Of a stretch of 64,000 nucleotides of DNA, positions 8,948 through 18,310 are shown piece after piece (the first letter of the stretch is position 1; each line of letters opens with the position of its first letter). Under the pieces are notes generated by a model that saw only the letters and a program-made list of their open reading frames with translations, had not been told where the DNA came from and did not search any database. The stretch is from Nostoc sp. JL33. Lineage in GTDB: Bacteria > Cyanobacteriota > Cyanobacteriia > Cyanobacteriales > Nostocaceae. The stretch lies in assembly GCF_017114985.1 (NCBI RefSeq), contig NZ_JABXKP010000074.1, forward strand, positions 1-64,000, written 5' to 3'. Both the position numbers and the translations under genes were made by a program.

Positions 8948-9020
8948 CAGGAGTAAATTTCAATGACGAGTTTTAATGTTTTAGCTTATCCTATTATTCC
9001 CAACTTCAGTGAAATATAAC

Positions 9021-9560
9021 TCACAACTCAAGGATGAAACTATCCCGCAGATGAAAGTCAGCTTCCGCGCCTTGATGAGTTAACGCCCAATAAGTTACCT
9101 CACCATTTCTGTGTTTAATAACGGTAGTAATGCCAACTTCAATAGCTTGTTCTGCCGAGATGATTTTATCCAAATCTACATCCAACACAAGTGTTAAACC
9201 ATCAGCTTGATTTTGAACATTAAACGGTAGGTTTTCAAAAGCTGTTTCCTCTTGCATTTGTTGACGGTATCCATCAAAGCGATAGACATTCCAGTGTCCG
9301 CCGGGGGAGAGGTTAAATTCCCAATACCGTGTAGAATCTTTGATGCCAACGAAGAACTCGAAGCAGGTGTCTTCCCAAAGTTGATGCTTGCGTGATGGAG
9401 TATTTGATGGTGGATCTATCGCAATTTCTTTGAAATCGCCCTCAAGCATATAGCGGATGGCAAGTTTATTACCATTTCTGGAAATATTACCTGAAATTTT
9501 CAAATTAGGCAGGAATTTTGTAGAAGGGAAGGGTTGCAGGCAAAATGTCTGGTCATTCAT
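9021..9560 (-). CDS. DOMON-like domain protein
   Basis: A beta-rich soluble protein of 179 residues, starting MNDQTFCLQPF. The pattern LWEDTCFEFFVG...YWEFNLSPGGHWNVYRFDGYR is typical of DOMON-like / family-9 carbohydrate-binding modules. The ATG overlaps the TGA of the upstream kinase gene as ATGA, which supports this start over a frame opening 24 bp earlier. Coupling to the sugar-kinase-like gene suggests a carbohydrate-related role; the ligand is unknown. Confidence 0.72.
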   Translation of the reverse strand: MNDQTFCLQPFPSTKFLPNLKISGNISRNGNKLAIRYMLEGDFKEIAIDPPSNTPSRKHQLWEDTCFEFFVGIKDSTRYWEFNLSPGGHWNVYRFDGYRQQMQEETAFENLPFNVQNQADGLTLVLDVDLDKIISAEQAIEVGITTVIKHRNGEVTYWALTHQGAEADFHLRDSFILEL

Positions 9561-10717
9561 TTCATGCCTTTGATAATATTGCAAATCTGCGTTTTTTGAG
9601 ATTCAATACTTTCGGTAAGCTTAAACTGGACGATCGCTCTTGCCAAGTTATGTTCTGAGTGCTTAACTTTGAAGTAGACATTCCCTGCTAAATAATCAGC
9701 AAAAAATCTCAGTCCTAGTTCAAAGGTGATGAGACGAATTGCATCGTATATATATGCATAGTCATTCTCAGTCAGAAATGCCTTGGCCACAGAGAGATAA
9801 CCCTGTAGGATTTCCTGACACAAATCAGTGTCGAAATAAACACTTTCGCAATTTTCAGTTTCTTCTCCAGCCGGATTGCAACCCGATCGCAGGCAATCAC
9901 CAATATCGTAATGTACCAGACCGGGTTTAACAGTGTCGAGGTCGATGACGCTGACGGCTTGCTGGGTAGCAGTGTCAAACATGACATTATTGATTTTTGG
10001 ATCACCGTGCATCAGACGCAGGGGTAGTTTGCCTTCAGCTTTGGCATTTTCTAGGATATATGCAAAAGTTTGGCGATCGCTAACAAACTGCAAACAATAA
10101 TTAACTTCCAAAGATTGACTAGCACTAGTTTTCGCCAACACTTCCTCGTAATGCTGAAGATAAAGCGGTGTAATATGGAACCCTTCAAGGGTGTCGGCGA
10201 GTTTTTCTGCTGGCAAATCGCTGATCAGATTGTGGAACATCCCCAAGGCATAACCGATTTCTTTCGCATATGAGCGATCGCGCATCGTATCAAAAGACTG
10301 GGAGGCTTCAATAAAGCTAATCGCCCGCCAAAAAGAGCCGTCTCCATCCCTCCAGTGATCTTGAGCATCCTTGGTTAATAGTACGCGTGGTACTTCCCAG
10401 CGACGATTCAGGGGTGTGTGCTGTAACCGTTTGTGAACATGCTCGGTGAGGGTACGCATATTTTGCATAATCAGTTGTGGCTGACGAAACACCTGCGTAT
10501 TGATGCGTTGCAGGACAAAATGTTGTTCTTCTGAGCAATCCAGAGTTACTAAGAATGTGTCATTGATATTACCACTTCCAAATGGTTTAACGCCTGTAAC
10601 CTTCCCCGATTGGGCAAATTGGTTAGCGATGGCTGCGCCCGCCGTTCGCGTAGCGTCTCGCAGAGAAGGCATCGTAACTAAATTTTCTGCCCCCTGTGTA
10701 TTGAATTCTTCTGTCAT
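9557..10717 (-). CDS. aminoglycoside phosphotransferase-family kinase (sugar kinase-like)
   Basis: A 386-residue kinase of the APH/choline kinase superfamily. The nucleotide-binding N-lobe contains KPFGSGNINDTFLV. The catalytic loop is RLMHGDPKINNVMFD and the metal-binding segment is SVIDLDTVKPGLVHYDIGDCLRSG. The pattern is closest to N-acetylhexosamine 1-kinase-like members, but the substrate is inferred only. Near the N-terminus (about residues 17-26) the protein carries MPSLRDATRTAGAA, which is encoded by a dispersed CGTAGCGTCTCG repeat sitting in frame. The downstream DOMON-like gene is coupled by ATGA. Confidence 0.82.
   Translation of the reverse strand: MTEEFNTQGAENLVTMPSLRDATRTAGAAIANQFAQSGKVTGVKPFGSGNINDTFLVTLDCSEEQHFVLQRINTQVFRQPQLIMQNMRTLTEHVHKRLQHTPLNRRWEVPRVLLTKDAQDHWRDGDGSFWRAISFIEASQSFDTMRDRSYAKEIGYALGMFHNLISDLPAEKLADTLEGFHITPLYLQHYEEVLAKTSASQSLEVNYCLQFVSDRQTFAYILENAKAEGKLPLRLMHGDPKINNVMFDTATQQAVSVIDLDTVKPGLVHYDIGDCLRSGCNPAGEETENCESVYFDTDLCQEILQGYLSVAKAFLTENDYAYIYDAIRLITFELGLRFFADYLAGNVYFKVKHSEHNLARAIVQFKLTESIESQKTQICNIIKGMK
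10636..10672. repeat. dispersed CGTAGCGTCTCG repeat inside a coding sequence
   Basis: GCCGTTCGCGTAGCGTCTCG followed by CAGAGAAGGC matches the repeat family seen at about 828, 38811 and 39045, but here it lies within the kinase frame near its N-terminus and keeps the frame open. Confidence 0.65.
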
Positions 10718-10934
10718 GTTTGTGTTTGACCTCCTTACGTATATTGCACAAAGGCAATAGGGGATATCCTAGCGCAAGTGTCAAGATAATTCATAATTCG
10801 TAAATAAATATCACCTAATTGATTGTGATAAATGTAGTTTTTGAACACGGTTATAAATTTTTACCAGAAATTACGGTATGAATGGTATTTAGAGTAACTA
10901 GGATTTCTATCAAGTTCGCTTAAATTTGAGCATA

Positions 10935-11282
10935 ATGCTAGAAAAACGTCTATGTAACCCACTGATGGGTCTTTTCGCTGTGGGATTAGTTCTACAACCG
11001 ATTGCCACCCATTCCCAGATTGTGACAGATGCTTTCAAGAATGCACATTTATTCAAGTTGTCCTTAGTAATAAGTCAAGTTAGACCCGGTGGGAGTTGTG
11101 AAGCAAACGAAAACTTAAGTTTATTCGCTGATACTTTTATTAGTGCCTGCCGCAAAGCATCAATTAGACGTGAGTTTCCCAGCGAGTATTTAAACTCTTA
11201 TTTAGAAGATATCAAAAACGACAGATCAGCCACCGGTAAAAGGGCTTGGAAGTTATTAAATGATGGTAGATTCAAGAAGTAA
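10935..11282 (+). CDS. small secreted protein of unknown function
   Basis: A 115-residue protein. The N-terminus MLEKRLCNPLMGLFAVGLVLQP is a typical signal peptide (basic start, hydrophobic core, probable cleavage near ATHSQ). The mature part has two cysteines (GGSCEAN and ISACRK) and ends KRAWKLLNDGRFKK. I do not recognise the family. The ATG at 10935 is preferred over a TTG nine bases upstream. The next gene follows 16 bp later on the same strand. Confidence 0.6.
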   Translation: MLEKRLCNPLMGLFAVGLVLQPIATHSQIVTDAFKNAHLFKLSLVISQVRPGGSCEANENLSLFADTFISACRKASIRREFPSEYLNSYLEDIKNDRSATGKRAWKLLNDGRFKK

Positions 11283-11298
11283 TCTTGGAGAATATTGA

Positions 11299-11661
11299 AT
11301 GAAACCTAAAAGTGCAGATAAAACAGAATCCTTTTACATTGCAGTAATTCTTTATGAATCATCCTCCAATGCACCGGATTATCAACCGTTGTATCAGGAG
11401 TGCTTTGTGCTGCTCAAAGCTAGTTCTTTAGAGAAAGCTCAAGAAAAGGCTATAAGTTATGCGAAAAAAGAACAAGTCAGCTATAAAAATGAGGATGGAG
11501 AAACTATTACCTGGTCTTTGAAACAGGTGATAGATGTGAATTCAGTATTGGATGATGACTTTGACTCAACTAGTGATGGTGTTGACTTATACGCTAGACA
11601 TTTTCGTAATTATGAGGCTTACCACTCATTTGAACCATTCTTGTCTGAAGAGGAATTATAA
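11299..11661 (+). CDS. DUF4288-like protein
   Basis: A 120-residue acidic cytoplasmic protein. FYIAVILYES...YQECFVLLKASSLEKAQEKAISYAKKE...NEDGETITWSLKQVIDVNSV follows the DUF4288 arrangement: a strand, a helix made by repeated ...A..KA..., and a W.L..V..V strand. The function of DUF4288 is unknown; members often occur in accessory or immunity-like contexts. It lies between the secreted protein and a pentapeptide-repeat gene, all on the plus strand. Confidence 0.6.
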   Translation: MKPKSADKTESFYIAVILYESSSNAPDYQPLYQECFVLLKASSLEKAQEKAISYAKKEQVSYKNEDGETITWSLKQVIDVNSVLDDDFDSTSDGVDLYARHFRNYEAYHSFEPFLSEEEL

Positions 11662-11745
11662 ACCAGTGCTATTTCATTCTCATCTAGCCCGCCTCAAAAT
11701 GAATTCTGAGTCTAAATATATGTTGTTTAATGTGGGGATTGAATT

Positions 11746-12252
11746 ATGGATGTTGAAGAATTGGTAGTTCGATACGATGAGGGAGAGCGGAACTTTGCTG
11801 GTGTTAGACTTTACGTTGGAGACAATAACCTCAAAGGGATCAATTTGCAAGGAATTAACGTGCGTGGTGCCGATCTCATTGATGCCAATCTCGCTGGTGT
11901 CGATCTCACTAGAGCCGATCTCACTGGAGCCATTTTGGAGGGAGCGAATTTGGAAGGTGCTATCCTCAGAAAAGCTGAATTGTATTCTGCTAACTTGTTC
12001 TGGTGTTGTTTGGTTGAAGCTGATTTGACTGATGCCGTCTTGACTCACATGAATGCTACTTGTGCCAATTTCCGAAGTTGTAAGCTGCCTAGTTTTGGTT
12101 TCTCCCATGCTATTTTGAAGAAAACTGACTTCCAAGATGTCAATATTTCCAGAGATGTTATCTGTCGCCACGGAAATTTGATTTGGAATACTATTATGCC
12201 CGATAGGACTATCGAAAAGGGTCCATATATTGGTAGCTTCCCCGGTCGTTGA
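11746..12252 (+). CDS. pentapeptide repeat protein
   Basis: A 168-residue protein with about 15 tandem A(D/N)LXX pentapeptides between residues 35 and 115 (for example ADLIDANLAGVDLTRADLTG). These fold as a right-handed quadrilateral beta-helix. The C-terminal 40 residues lack the repeat. Such proteins are abundant in cyanobacteria; a few mimic DNA and inhibit gyrase, but most have no known function. It follows the DUF4288-like gene by 84 bp. Confidence 0.85.
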   Translation: MDVEELVVRYDEGERNFAGVRLYVGDNNLKGINLQGINVRGADLIDANLAGVDLTRADLTGAILEGANLEGAILRKAELYSANLFWCCLVEADLTDAVLTHMNATCANFRSCKLPSFGFSHAILKKTDFQDVNISRDVICRHGNLIWNTIMPDRTIEKGPYIGSFPGR

Positions 12253-12487
12253 AGCCTTAATGAATCAAGCATTTTGCAGAAAGTTAGTGGCTTCACCAGT
12301 ACTAATGGAGCCGAAATACCTGCCTTCGATCCTGAAAGCGATCGCCTGTTTATCGTTGCTGACAGTATAGTTGAAATTTATAGTGTCAATAATACAGGTG
12401 CGCTGACCTTGGCTGGTTCTTTGATAACCGGATTTACCCCCCCCGGAGGAACATAAGCCATTCCCAACAGCGTTGCAGGTATTGAAT
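12253..12487 (+). pseudogene. choice-of-anchor I-type protein fragment
   Basis: The frame reads VSGFTSTNGAEIPAFDPESD, then RLFIVAD and LAGSLITGFTPPGGT-stop-AIPNSVAGIE-stop. This resembles the N-terminal beta-propeller segment of large secreted choice-of-anchor I / alkaline phosphatase-like proteins. An in-frame TAA inside the conserved TxIPNSV stretch, and the loss of everything beyond it, make it a remnant. There is no good start codon. Confidence 0.6.
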
Positions 12488-12553
12488 GACAGATATTGAC
12501 TTTTGTCAGTTGTTCGATGATCATAGTTGTATCACCACAGTGGAGAACTTACT

Positions 12554-13552
12554 ATGTTGTCGCGTCAACTGGGAAAAAACGGTTCAACAATATCGGCAGT
12601 TGGGCTTGGCTGTATGGGCATGTCTGATGTTTATGGGCCAGCCGATCGCAAAGAAAGTATTGCAACGATTCATGCAGCGCTTGATGCAGGCATTAATTTA
12701 CTTGATACAGGCGACTTTTACGGCATGGGGCACAATGAACTGCTGCTACACGAAGCTCTAGCAGGACGGCGGCGGGAAGATGTTTTTATTGCTGTTAAAT
12801 TCGGGGCGCTGCGATCGCCTGACGGCAACTTTATTGGCTTCGATGGTCGTCCTGAAGCCGTGAAGACTTCACTTGCCTATACATTGAAACGACTGGGAAC
12901 CGATTACATTGACCTTTACCAGCCAGCCCGGCTCGATCCGACAGTCCCCATTGAAGATACCGTTGGGGCGATTAGCGAAATGGTGAAAGCTGGATATGTT
13001 CGCCAGATTGGTTTATCTGAAGTGGGTGCAGATACAATTCGACGTGCTCATGCGATTCATCCGATCACCTGCCTTCAGATCGAATATTCGCTCCTGAGTC
13101 GTGGCATTGAGGATGACATTCTCCCAACAGTTCGTGAATTGGGCATTGCTGTCACCGCTTATGGAGTCCTCTCACGGGGGTTGTTGAGCGGTCACTGGTC
13201 GAAAGAACGCTCTGAGCAAGCGCAAGACTATCGAGGAAATCTGCCCCGCTTCTCTGGAGAAAATCTGGATCGGAATTTGTTGCTGGTCGAAGCCCTTCGC
13301 CTGATTGCCCAAGACCAGAATGCGACAGTTGCTCAAGTGGCAATTGCTTGGGTGCTGTCGCGGGGGAACGACATTGTGCCGTTGATTGGAGCGCGGCGTC
13401 GCGATCGCTTAAATGAAGCGCTGGGTGCGCTGGATCTACACTTAAGTCAGGATGATCTCACCCGGATTGAGGCAGCAGTGCCACTGAATGCCGTGGCTGG
13501 CGATCGCTATCATCCAGATCAAATGGCGATGTTGGATAGTGAAAAAAGGTAA
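12554..13552 (+). CDS. aldo/keto reductase
   Basis: A 332-residue NADPH-dependent oxidoreductase with the (beta/alpha)8 pattern: [19 protein letters not shown], then [14 protein letters not shown] with catalytic Asp and Tyr, then VKFG with the catalytic Lys, and DLYQPARLD where many family members have His; Ala at this place is common in the YakC-like subgroup. The C-terminal NADP-binding segment is [12 protein letters not shown]. The ATG is preceded by GGAGA. A TetR-type regulator starts 12 bp downstream. The two genes look more GC-rich than their neighbours, which may indicate acquisition as a unit. Confidence 0.9.
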   Translation: MLSRQLGKNGSTISAVGLGCMGMSDVYGPADRKESIATIHAALDAGINLLDTGDFYGMGHNELLLHEALAGRRREDVFIAVKFGALRSPDGNFIGFDGRPEAVKTSLAYTLKRLGTDYIDLYQPARLDPTVPIEDTVGAISEMVKAGYVRQIGLSEVGADTIRRAHAIHPITCLQIEYSLLSRGIEDDILPTVRELGIAVTAYGVLSRGLLSGHWSKERSEQAQDYRGNLPRFSGENLDRNLLLVEALRLIAQDQNATVAQVAIAWVLSRGNDIVPLIGARRRDRLNEALGALDLHLSQDDLTRIEAAVPLNAVAGDRYHPDQMAMLDSEKR

Positions 13553-13564
13553 AATACCCGTAGC

Positions 13565-14149
13565 ATGAATGATTCAGCTTTGACACCGGAGCGGATTCTC
13601 GACGCTGCCGAAGAGGTTTTGCGTCGTTACGGTCTGGCAAAGGCAACAGTCGTGGATGTGGCTCGCTTTTTAGAGGTGAGCCACGGCACAATTTATCGGC
13701 ATTTTCCCAGCAAGGTTGCCCTGCGCGATGCAGTAGCAGAACGGTGGCTGCATCGGGTTTCCACACCATTAGCAGCGATCGCCGAAGAACAGGGTTCCGC
13801 CGTTGAACGGTTGCGCCGATGGTTTGAGCAACTTATAACTCTGAAACGTCAAAAAGTCCTGGATGAGCCAGAGTTGTTTGCAACCTATTCTGCGATCGCC
13901 CAAGAGGCGCGAGGGGTAGTTCAAGCTCACATTGATCAACTGGTAAGGCAAGTTGCTGCGATCGTCGAGAGCGGTATTTCTAGTAACGAGTTTCGGGTAA
14001 CAGATCCGCAGGTAGCGGCGAAGGCAGTCTTTCAAGCAACAGTTAGATTTCACCATCCAGCCCACGCATCCGAATGGAGTGATCCAGACATCGACATGGA
14101 CTTTGCCGAAGTATGGCGCTTGATACTTGCTGGTCTTGTGGTGGGATGA
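13565..14149 (+). CDS. TetR family transcriptional regulator
   Basis: A 194-residue protein. The N-terminal helix-turn-helix (about residues 7-55: ERILDAAEEVLRRYGLAKATVVDVARFLEVSHGTIYRHFPSK) is typical of TetR regulators. A helical ligand-binding domain follows and resembles the TetR C-terminal domain of YjdC-like members. It is placed directly after the aldo/keto reductase gene and may control it in response to a reactive carbonyl or similar ligand; this is inference. Confidence 0.88.
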   Translation: MNDSALTPERILDAAEEVLRRYGLAKATVVDVARFLEVSHGTIYRHFPSKVALRDAVAERWLHRVSTPLAAIAEEQGSAVERLRRWFEQLITLKRQKVLDEPELFATYSAIAQEARGVVQAHIDQLVRQVAAIVESGISSNEFRVTDPQVAAKAVFQATVRFHHPAHASEWSDPDIDMDFAEVWRLILAGLVVG

Positions 14150-14158
14150 GTTAATCGT

Positions 14159-15601
14159 TTAGTGGTTGTCAGTCTCCAGTTGCTCCCGTTGCTTACCATA
14201 CTCCCGCAGCTGCTTCAAGAGGTCTTCTTGGGATGAATTAGGAATAGACAGACTGGGGGTTGGTTGAACGTTGGTGTCGGTACTGGCAAAATTAGCAGGT
14301 GAAGGATTAATTATGTAAACGGGTAGGGACTTGTCATTAGACATCGCCTGTTGGGTTGGCGCTGGGGTAGGAATTAGATTATTTGGTTTGCTCACAGCAG
14401 CTTTTACCGAATCTAGAGTACTAGCAACTTGCACTTGTTGCTGCATCTGTTGTGTAGAAGATACTAAACCACTTAGACCATTCACCAATCGTCGCAAATT
14501 TTGGCGGAAAGTCGGATCACCTGTTAATTCATCCAAATCAGATGTAATTTTTTGGCTATTTTCAAACGTTACTCGTGCTGAATCTAAAGTTTGTTGCAGC
14601 AGCACCAGATTCTTTGGATCATTTAAGCTTTTGGAAGCATCGCGTAAATTACCTGAGGCTTGGGCTGCATTTGCTGAAAGAGTTTCTAAATTGTTGAGTA
14701 ATTGTCCTTGAGTCAATCGATTGACAGATGGTGATAAGCTACTGACTGTAACACGCAGTTGGTTGCTGGTTTCGGTGATATTGTTCAAAGCACCAACCAG
14801 CGCCGAACGATTTGTTGTCAACAGATTATCCAGGTTGTTCAACAAACGATTTGCTTGAGTTGCAGTTGTACCGAATTTATCTAAAGTTTGAGTTGTGGAT
14901 GCATTAAGTTGGTTTGTCGCCCGTTGCACTGAATTAGCAGTGGCTGAAAAGGTATTAAGTTGTTGTCGTAAGCTTTTGGTCAAACCTCGGAGATCCTGAC
15001 TTAGCTCACTAAAATTGGATGCTGCAACTGTTGTAGTTTCTAGAACCCTATTGACATTTCTATAAAATTTTGGGTCATTGTATGCAGAGGCTAGGTCAGT
15101 TGAACTGCGAATTAGTTCATCAACACTGATGCCAACCTGACCTTTTAACCGAGAGCCATTACAGATTATCAGACTGGGATCACAATTTTTATCTAGGGGT
15201 TTAGCAATCACAACCCCAGCAGGTAAGGTTGCTTTTGGTGTGATGTCGATAATACTTTCGCTAATTAACCCGCTTTGATTAGCTTCCACCACTACATTCC
15301 GGGGGATAATTAAGTCAGTTTTGGCAATTTCAACCTCTACATCAATGGCATTTGGCCCTGGTCGAATCTGGGAAATAGTTCCTACTTTAACGCCACGATA
15401 GCGAACTGCTGCTCCCTTTTGCATTCCGCCAGCGTTAGCAAATTCCACAATAGCTTTGTATGAACGACCAGCAGCAGTGAATCTATTTAACCACAGAAAG
15501 AGTAATCCAAATACCCCTAATCCTAGCAGGACTAATAATCCTACAGAGCCTTCTCTAAATGTTCGCCCAGACGCGAAGCTGCTTGTCATAAAACCTCGCA
15601 T
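14159..15601 (-). CDS. MlaD/MCE family lipid-transport protein
   Basis: A 480-residue protein with one N-terminal transmembrane helix (about residues 18-38), one MCE domain (about 44-125: VEFANAGGMQKGAAVRYRGVKVGTI...IAKTDLIIPRN), then about 230 residues of helical, Ser/Thr/Asn-rich repeats that probably form a coiled-coil barrel, and a low-complexity C-terminus. MCE hexamers shuttle lipids between inner and outer membranes. GGAGG lies upstream of the start. The downstream position relative to the ATPase gene 15753-16535 supports an Mla-type ABC system; no MlaE permease gene is in the window. Confidence 0.85.
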   Translation of the reverse strand: MRGFMTSSFASGRTFREGSVGLLVLLGLGVFGLLFLWLNRFTAAGRSYKAIVEFANAGGMQKGAAVRYRGVKVGTISQIRPGPNAIDVEVEIAKTDLIIPRNVVVEANQSGLISESIIDITPKATLPAGVVIAKPLDKNCDPSLIICNGSRLKGQVGISVDELIRSSTDLASAYNDPKFYRNVNRVLETTTVAASNFSELSQDLRGLTKSLRQQLNTFSATANSVQRATNQLNASTTQTLDKFGTTATQANRLLNNLDNLLTTNRSALVGALNNITETSNQLRVTVSSLSPSVNRLTQGQLLNNLETLSANAAQASGNLRDASKSLNDPKNLVLLQQTLDSARVTFENSQKITSDLDELTGDPTFRQNLRRLVNGLSGLVSSTQQMQQQVQVASTLDSVKAAVSKPNNLIPTPAPTQQAMSNDKSLPVYIINPSPANFASTDTNVQPTPSLSIPNSSQEDLLKQLREYGKQREQLETDNH

Positions 15602-15752
15602 TTTTTTGCCTCCACCAACAACGAATTAGAAGTTATGAGTTATAAGTTATGAATTATGAGTTGAATTTAACTCCTCACTTCTCATTCTTAATTCCTCACT
15701 TCTCATTCTTAACTCCTCACTCCTGACTTTATAACTCTTCACTTTTAAGTTT
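15602..15752. repeat. degenerate TAACTCCTCACT-type direct repeats
   Basis: The 151-bp gap between the ATPase and mlaD-like genes consists mainly of short direct repeats (TAACTCCTCACT, TTCTCATTCTTAA, GTTATGAATTATGAG). This is Nostoc-type spacer repeat; no gene or clear terminator is seen. Confidence 0.5.
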
Positions 15753-16535
15753 CTAGGCGACGAATTGAATCGGCCCTTGCACACTTCCACTGATAAATTG
15801 TCTGATCAACGGATTTTCTGTGTTGTGTATTTCAGTAACTGTACCCTGCCACTGCACTTTACCTTCATAGAGAAATATAAGTCTATCAGCAGTACGGCGG
15901 GCAGTGCTAGCTTGGTGGGTAACAACGGCATAGGTACCACAATTTCCATGTGAACTTTGCAAATAACGGATTAAATCTTCGATTACTGTTGAGGCAATCG
16001 GATCAAGTCCGGCTGTCGGTTCGTCGTATAGTAGAACTTCTGGGCCTTCTGTGAGGCTATCGGGGTTAGACATAACTGCACGGGCAAAACTTACCCGTTT
16101 TCGCATTCCCCCTGAAAGTTCGGCTGGGTAGAGGTGGCCTATGCCTGGCAAACCTACCATATGCAATTTTTCTTCTACCAAATCTCGAATGCGCGATCGC
16201 GGTAGGTTTGAATTTTGATAAAGTAAAAATCCCACATTCTCCTCCACCGTCAGCGAATCAAATAGCGCCGCCTGCTGAAACACCATGCCAATGCCAACCT
16301 GCTGGGTACCATCCTCAATCAAACCCTCTCGCCGCACTCCTTGCACATAAATTTCTCCTTCATCGGGACTAAGCAACCCCGCCATTACCCGTAAAATTGT
16401 TGATTTACCAGTCCCTGATGGGCCAATAATCCCCAGTGCTTCTCCCCGGTAAATGGTCAAGTCTACATTATCTAGAACTTTATGGCTACCAAAGGACTTA
16501 GAAACACCTTTCAGTTCAATCAATGGTTCAGTCAT
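15753..16535 (-). CDS. MlaF-like ABC transporter ATP-binding protein
   Basis: A 260-residue ATPase. Walker A GPSGTGKST, Q-loop VFQQAALFDSLTVEENVGF, signature LSGGMRKRVSFARA, Walker B LLYDEPTAGLDP and the H-loop THQ are all present. SGGMRKR and the DSLTV segment are typical of the MlaF lipid-transport subgroup. It would energise lipid movement with the MCE protein encoded downstream. Confidence 0.9.
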   Translation of the reverse strand: MTEPLIELKGVSKSFGSHKVLDNVDLTIYRGEALGIIGPSGTGKSTILRVMAGLLSPDEGEIYVQGVRREGLIEDGTQQVGIGMVFQQAALFDSLTVEENVGFLLYQNSNLPRSRIRDLVEEKLHMVGLPGIGHLYPAELSGGMRKRVSFARAVMSNPDSLTEGPEVLLYDEPTAGLDPIASTVIEDLIRYLQSSHGNCGTYAVVTHQASTARRTADRLIFLYEGKVQWQGTVTEIHNTENPLIRQFISGSVQGPIQFVA

Positions 16536-17123
16536 TAGTTATTAGCCATTGGTAAGCCAGTGCCTTGGGCGGTTCCCCGATTTGTAGCCCTACAAGAGTG
16601 ATGTCATAATTATTATATTCGTAGGGCATTGTGTAGTACATTATAAGTATATGATTACCATTCTGATTAGCAAACTTTATTTTTTTAACATAATATTTAG
16701 TTATTTGCGATGTTTAACGTCCCAGAATCCCCTCAACCCAAAGCTGACAAAGACACCGTAGTAATCTAACGTCTCAGTAAAGGTAAACTAAGATTCCGAT
16801 TTTCTGTGGACATCAGTAAAGTTATATAATAGTATATCTATACTAATCGGTGCTATAACTCCTCAGAGAAAAGCTACGAAAATGAAAACTAATTAACAGG
16901 TTGATGCAATATCTAGCAATTCTATTTGATTTGTGAAAATCAAAAGGTTGAGATTCCCGACTTATATAAAAAGCCGGGAATATTGTTGTTCAGCAATGAT
17001 TAAGTAGAGCTATAGAAATATTTAGTTTACTACCAATTCAAAGTTCTTGTAAGTAGCATTGGCAAGTGCTAAAATTCTTCACTAATATTGTAACAATTAC
17101 TGAGAAAAATCTAATTAGAGATT
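16536..17123. other. 588-bp divergent intergenic region
   Basis: No supported gene. It separates the mlaF-like gene (minus) from the aldolase gene (plus), so it should hold both promoters. It includes one hairpin (16953-16981) and otherwise AT-rich sequence. I could not assign promoter elements reliably. Confidence 0.4.
16953..16981. terminator. hairpin, possible terminator or attenuator
   Basis: ATTCCCG pairs with CGGGAAT, and an inner CTT pairs with AAG. It is followed by TATTGTTG rather than a clean T run, so terminator function is uncertain. It lies 143 bp before the aldolase start. Confidence 0.35.
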
Positions 17124-18167
17124 ATGAATAGTAACTCAGAGCAGTTTGCAAGTGATAATTCCTCTGGTATTTGCCCGGAGGCGCTGGAATATATGATTAG
17201 GGCAAATCAAGGTAGTGTTCCAGCTTATGGAAATGATCAATGGACTCAAAAAGCCACAGATTATTTTCGAGAACTCTTTGAAATTGATTGTGAAGTATTT
17301 TTTACCTTTAATGGTACAGCCGCAAATTCTTTATCTTTAGCTGCTCTTTGTCAATCATATCACAGCGTCATTTGTCATGAAACATCTCACATAGAAACAG
17401 ATGAATGTGGCGCACCTGAATTTGCATCTAATGGTTCTAAACTGTTACTTGCTCAAGGTAAAAATGGTAAGTTAACATCAGAGGCGATAGAGGCAATTGT
17501 CACTAAACGTACTGACATTCATTATCCCAAATCTAAAGTTATTAGCGTCACACAATCAACTGAATTAGGGACTTTATATTCTATTGAAGAACTTCTGAAA
17601 ATTAAAGAAGTTGCGAAAAAATATAACTTAAAGATTCACATGGATGGCGCTCGTTTTGCAAATGCAGTTGCGGCTATGAATAAAAGCCCTGCTGAAATTA
17701 CTTGGAAAACTGGAGTGGATGTGTTGTGCTTTTGTGGTACAAAGAATGGAATGGCATTAGGTGAAGCGATTCTTTTCTTCAATAAAGAGCTAGCAGAGGA
17801 TTTTGATTATCGATGCAAGCAAGCAGGTCAGCTAGCCTCAAAAATGCGGTTTATCTCTGCTCCCTGGTTGGGTTTATTGGAAACTGGTGCTTGGCTAAAA
17901 AATGCCAGACATGCTAATCAATGTGCTGAATACTTAGAAAATCAACTATTAAATATAGAAGGTGTTGACTTGATGTTTCCTAGAGAAGCCAACGCCGTGT
18001 TTGTTAAGCTACCGGAAGAAGTCATTCACGCTTTAAAAGCAAAAAAATGGCAGTTTTATACATTTATTGGTGTGGGAGGAGTACGTTTTATGTGTTCTTG
18101 GAACACAACAAAATCAAGGATTGATCAATTGATAGGTGATATTAAAAATGCAATTTACAAAGATTAA
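17124..18167 (+). CDS. low-specificity L-threonine aldolase
   Basis: A 347-residue PLP enzyme of fold type I that cleaves threonine or allo-threonine to glycine and acetaldehyde. Diagnostic segments are FTFNGTAANSLSLAAL (phosphate contacts), ETSHIETDECGAPE, KIHMDGARFANAVAAM (Asp contacting the PLP ring), and CFCGTKNGMALGEA with the PLP-binding lysine. Length and motif spacing fit the family. It is a single gene with its own upstream region. Confidence 0.92.
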   Translation: MNSNSEQFASDNSSGICPEALEYMIRANQGSVPAYGNDQWTQKATDYFRELFEIDCEVFFTFNGTAANSLSLAALCQSYHSVICHETSHIETDECGAPEFASNGSKLLLAQGKNGKLTSEAIEAIVTKRTDIHYPKSKVISVTQSTELGTLYSIEELLKIKEVAKKYNLKIHMDGARFANAVAAMNKSPAEITWKTGVDVLCFCGTKNGMALGEAILFFNKELAEDFDYRCKQAGQLASKMRFISAPWLGLLETGAWLKNARHANQCAEYLENQLLNIEGVDLMFPREANAVFVKLPEEVIHALKAKKWQFYTFIGVGGVRFMCSWNTTKSRIDQLIGDIKNAIYKD

Positions 18168-18310
18168 AGTATGAGAAACCTAAAATAATCGAATAAGTAA
18201 TAAGGTTTGTAGTAAGGGCTGGAGCCGCTTACAATAAGCCAATTTAATTAATTTTACTTTGTTGTGATTAGTTTTTATAAATCTAGGCGTAGGTTTTTGG
18301 CGCTAACCCT

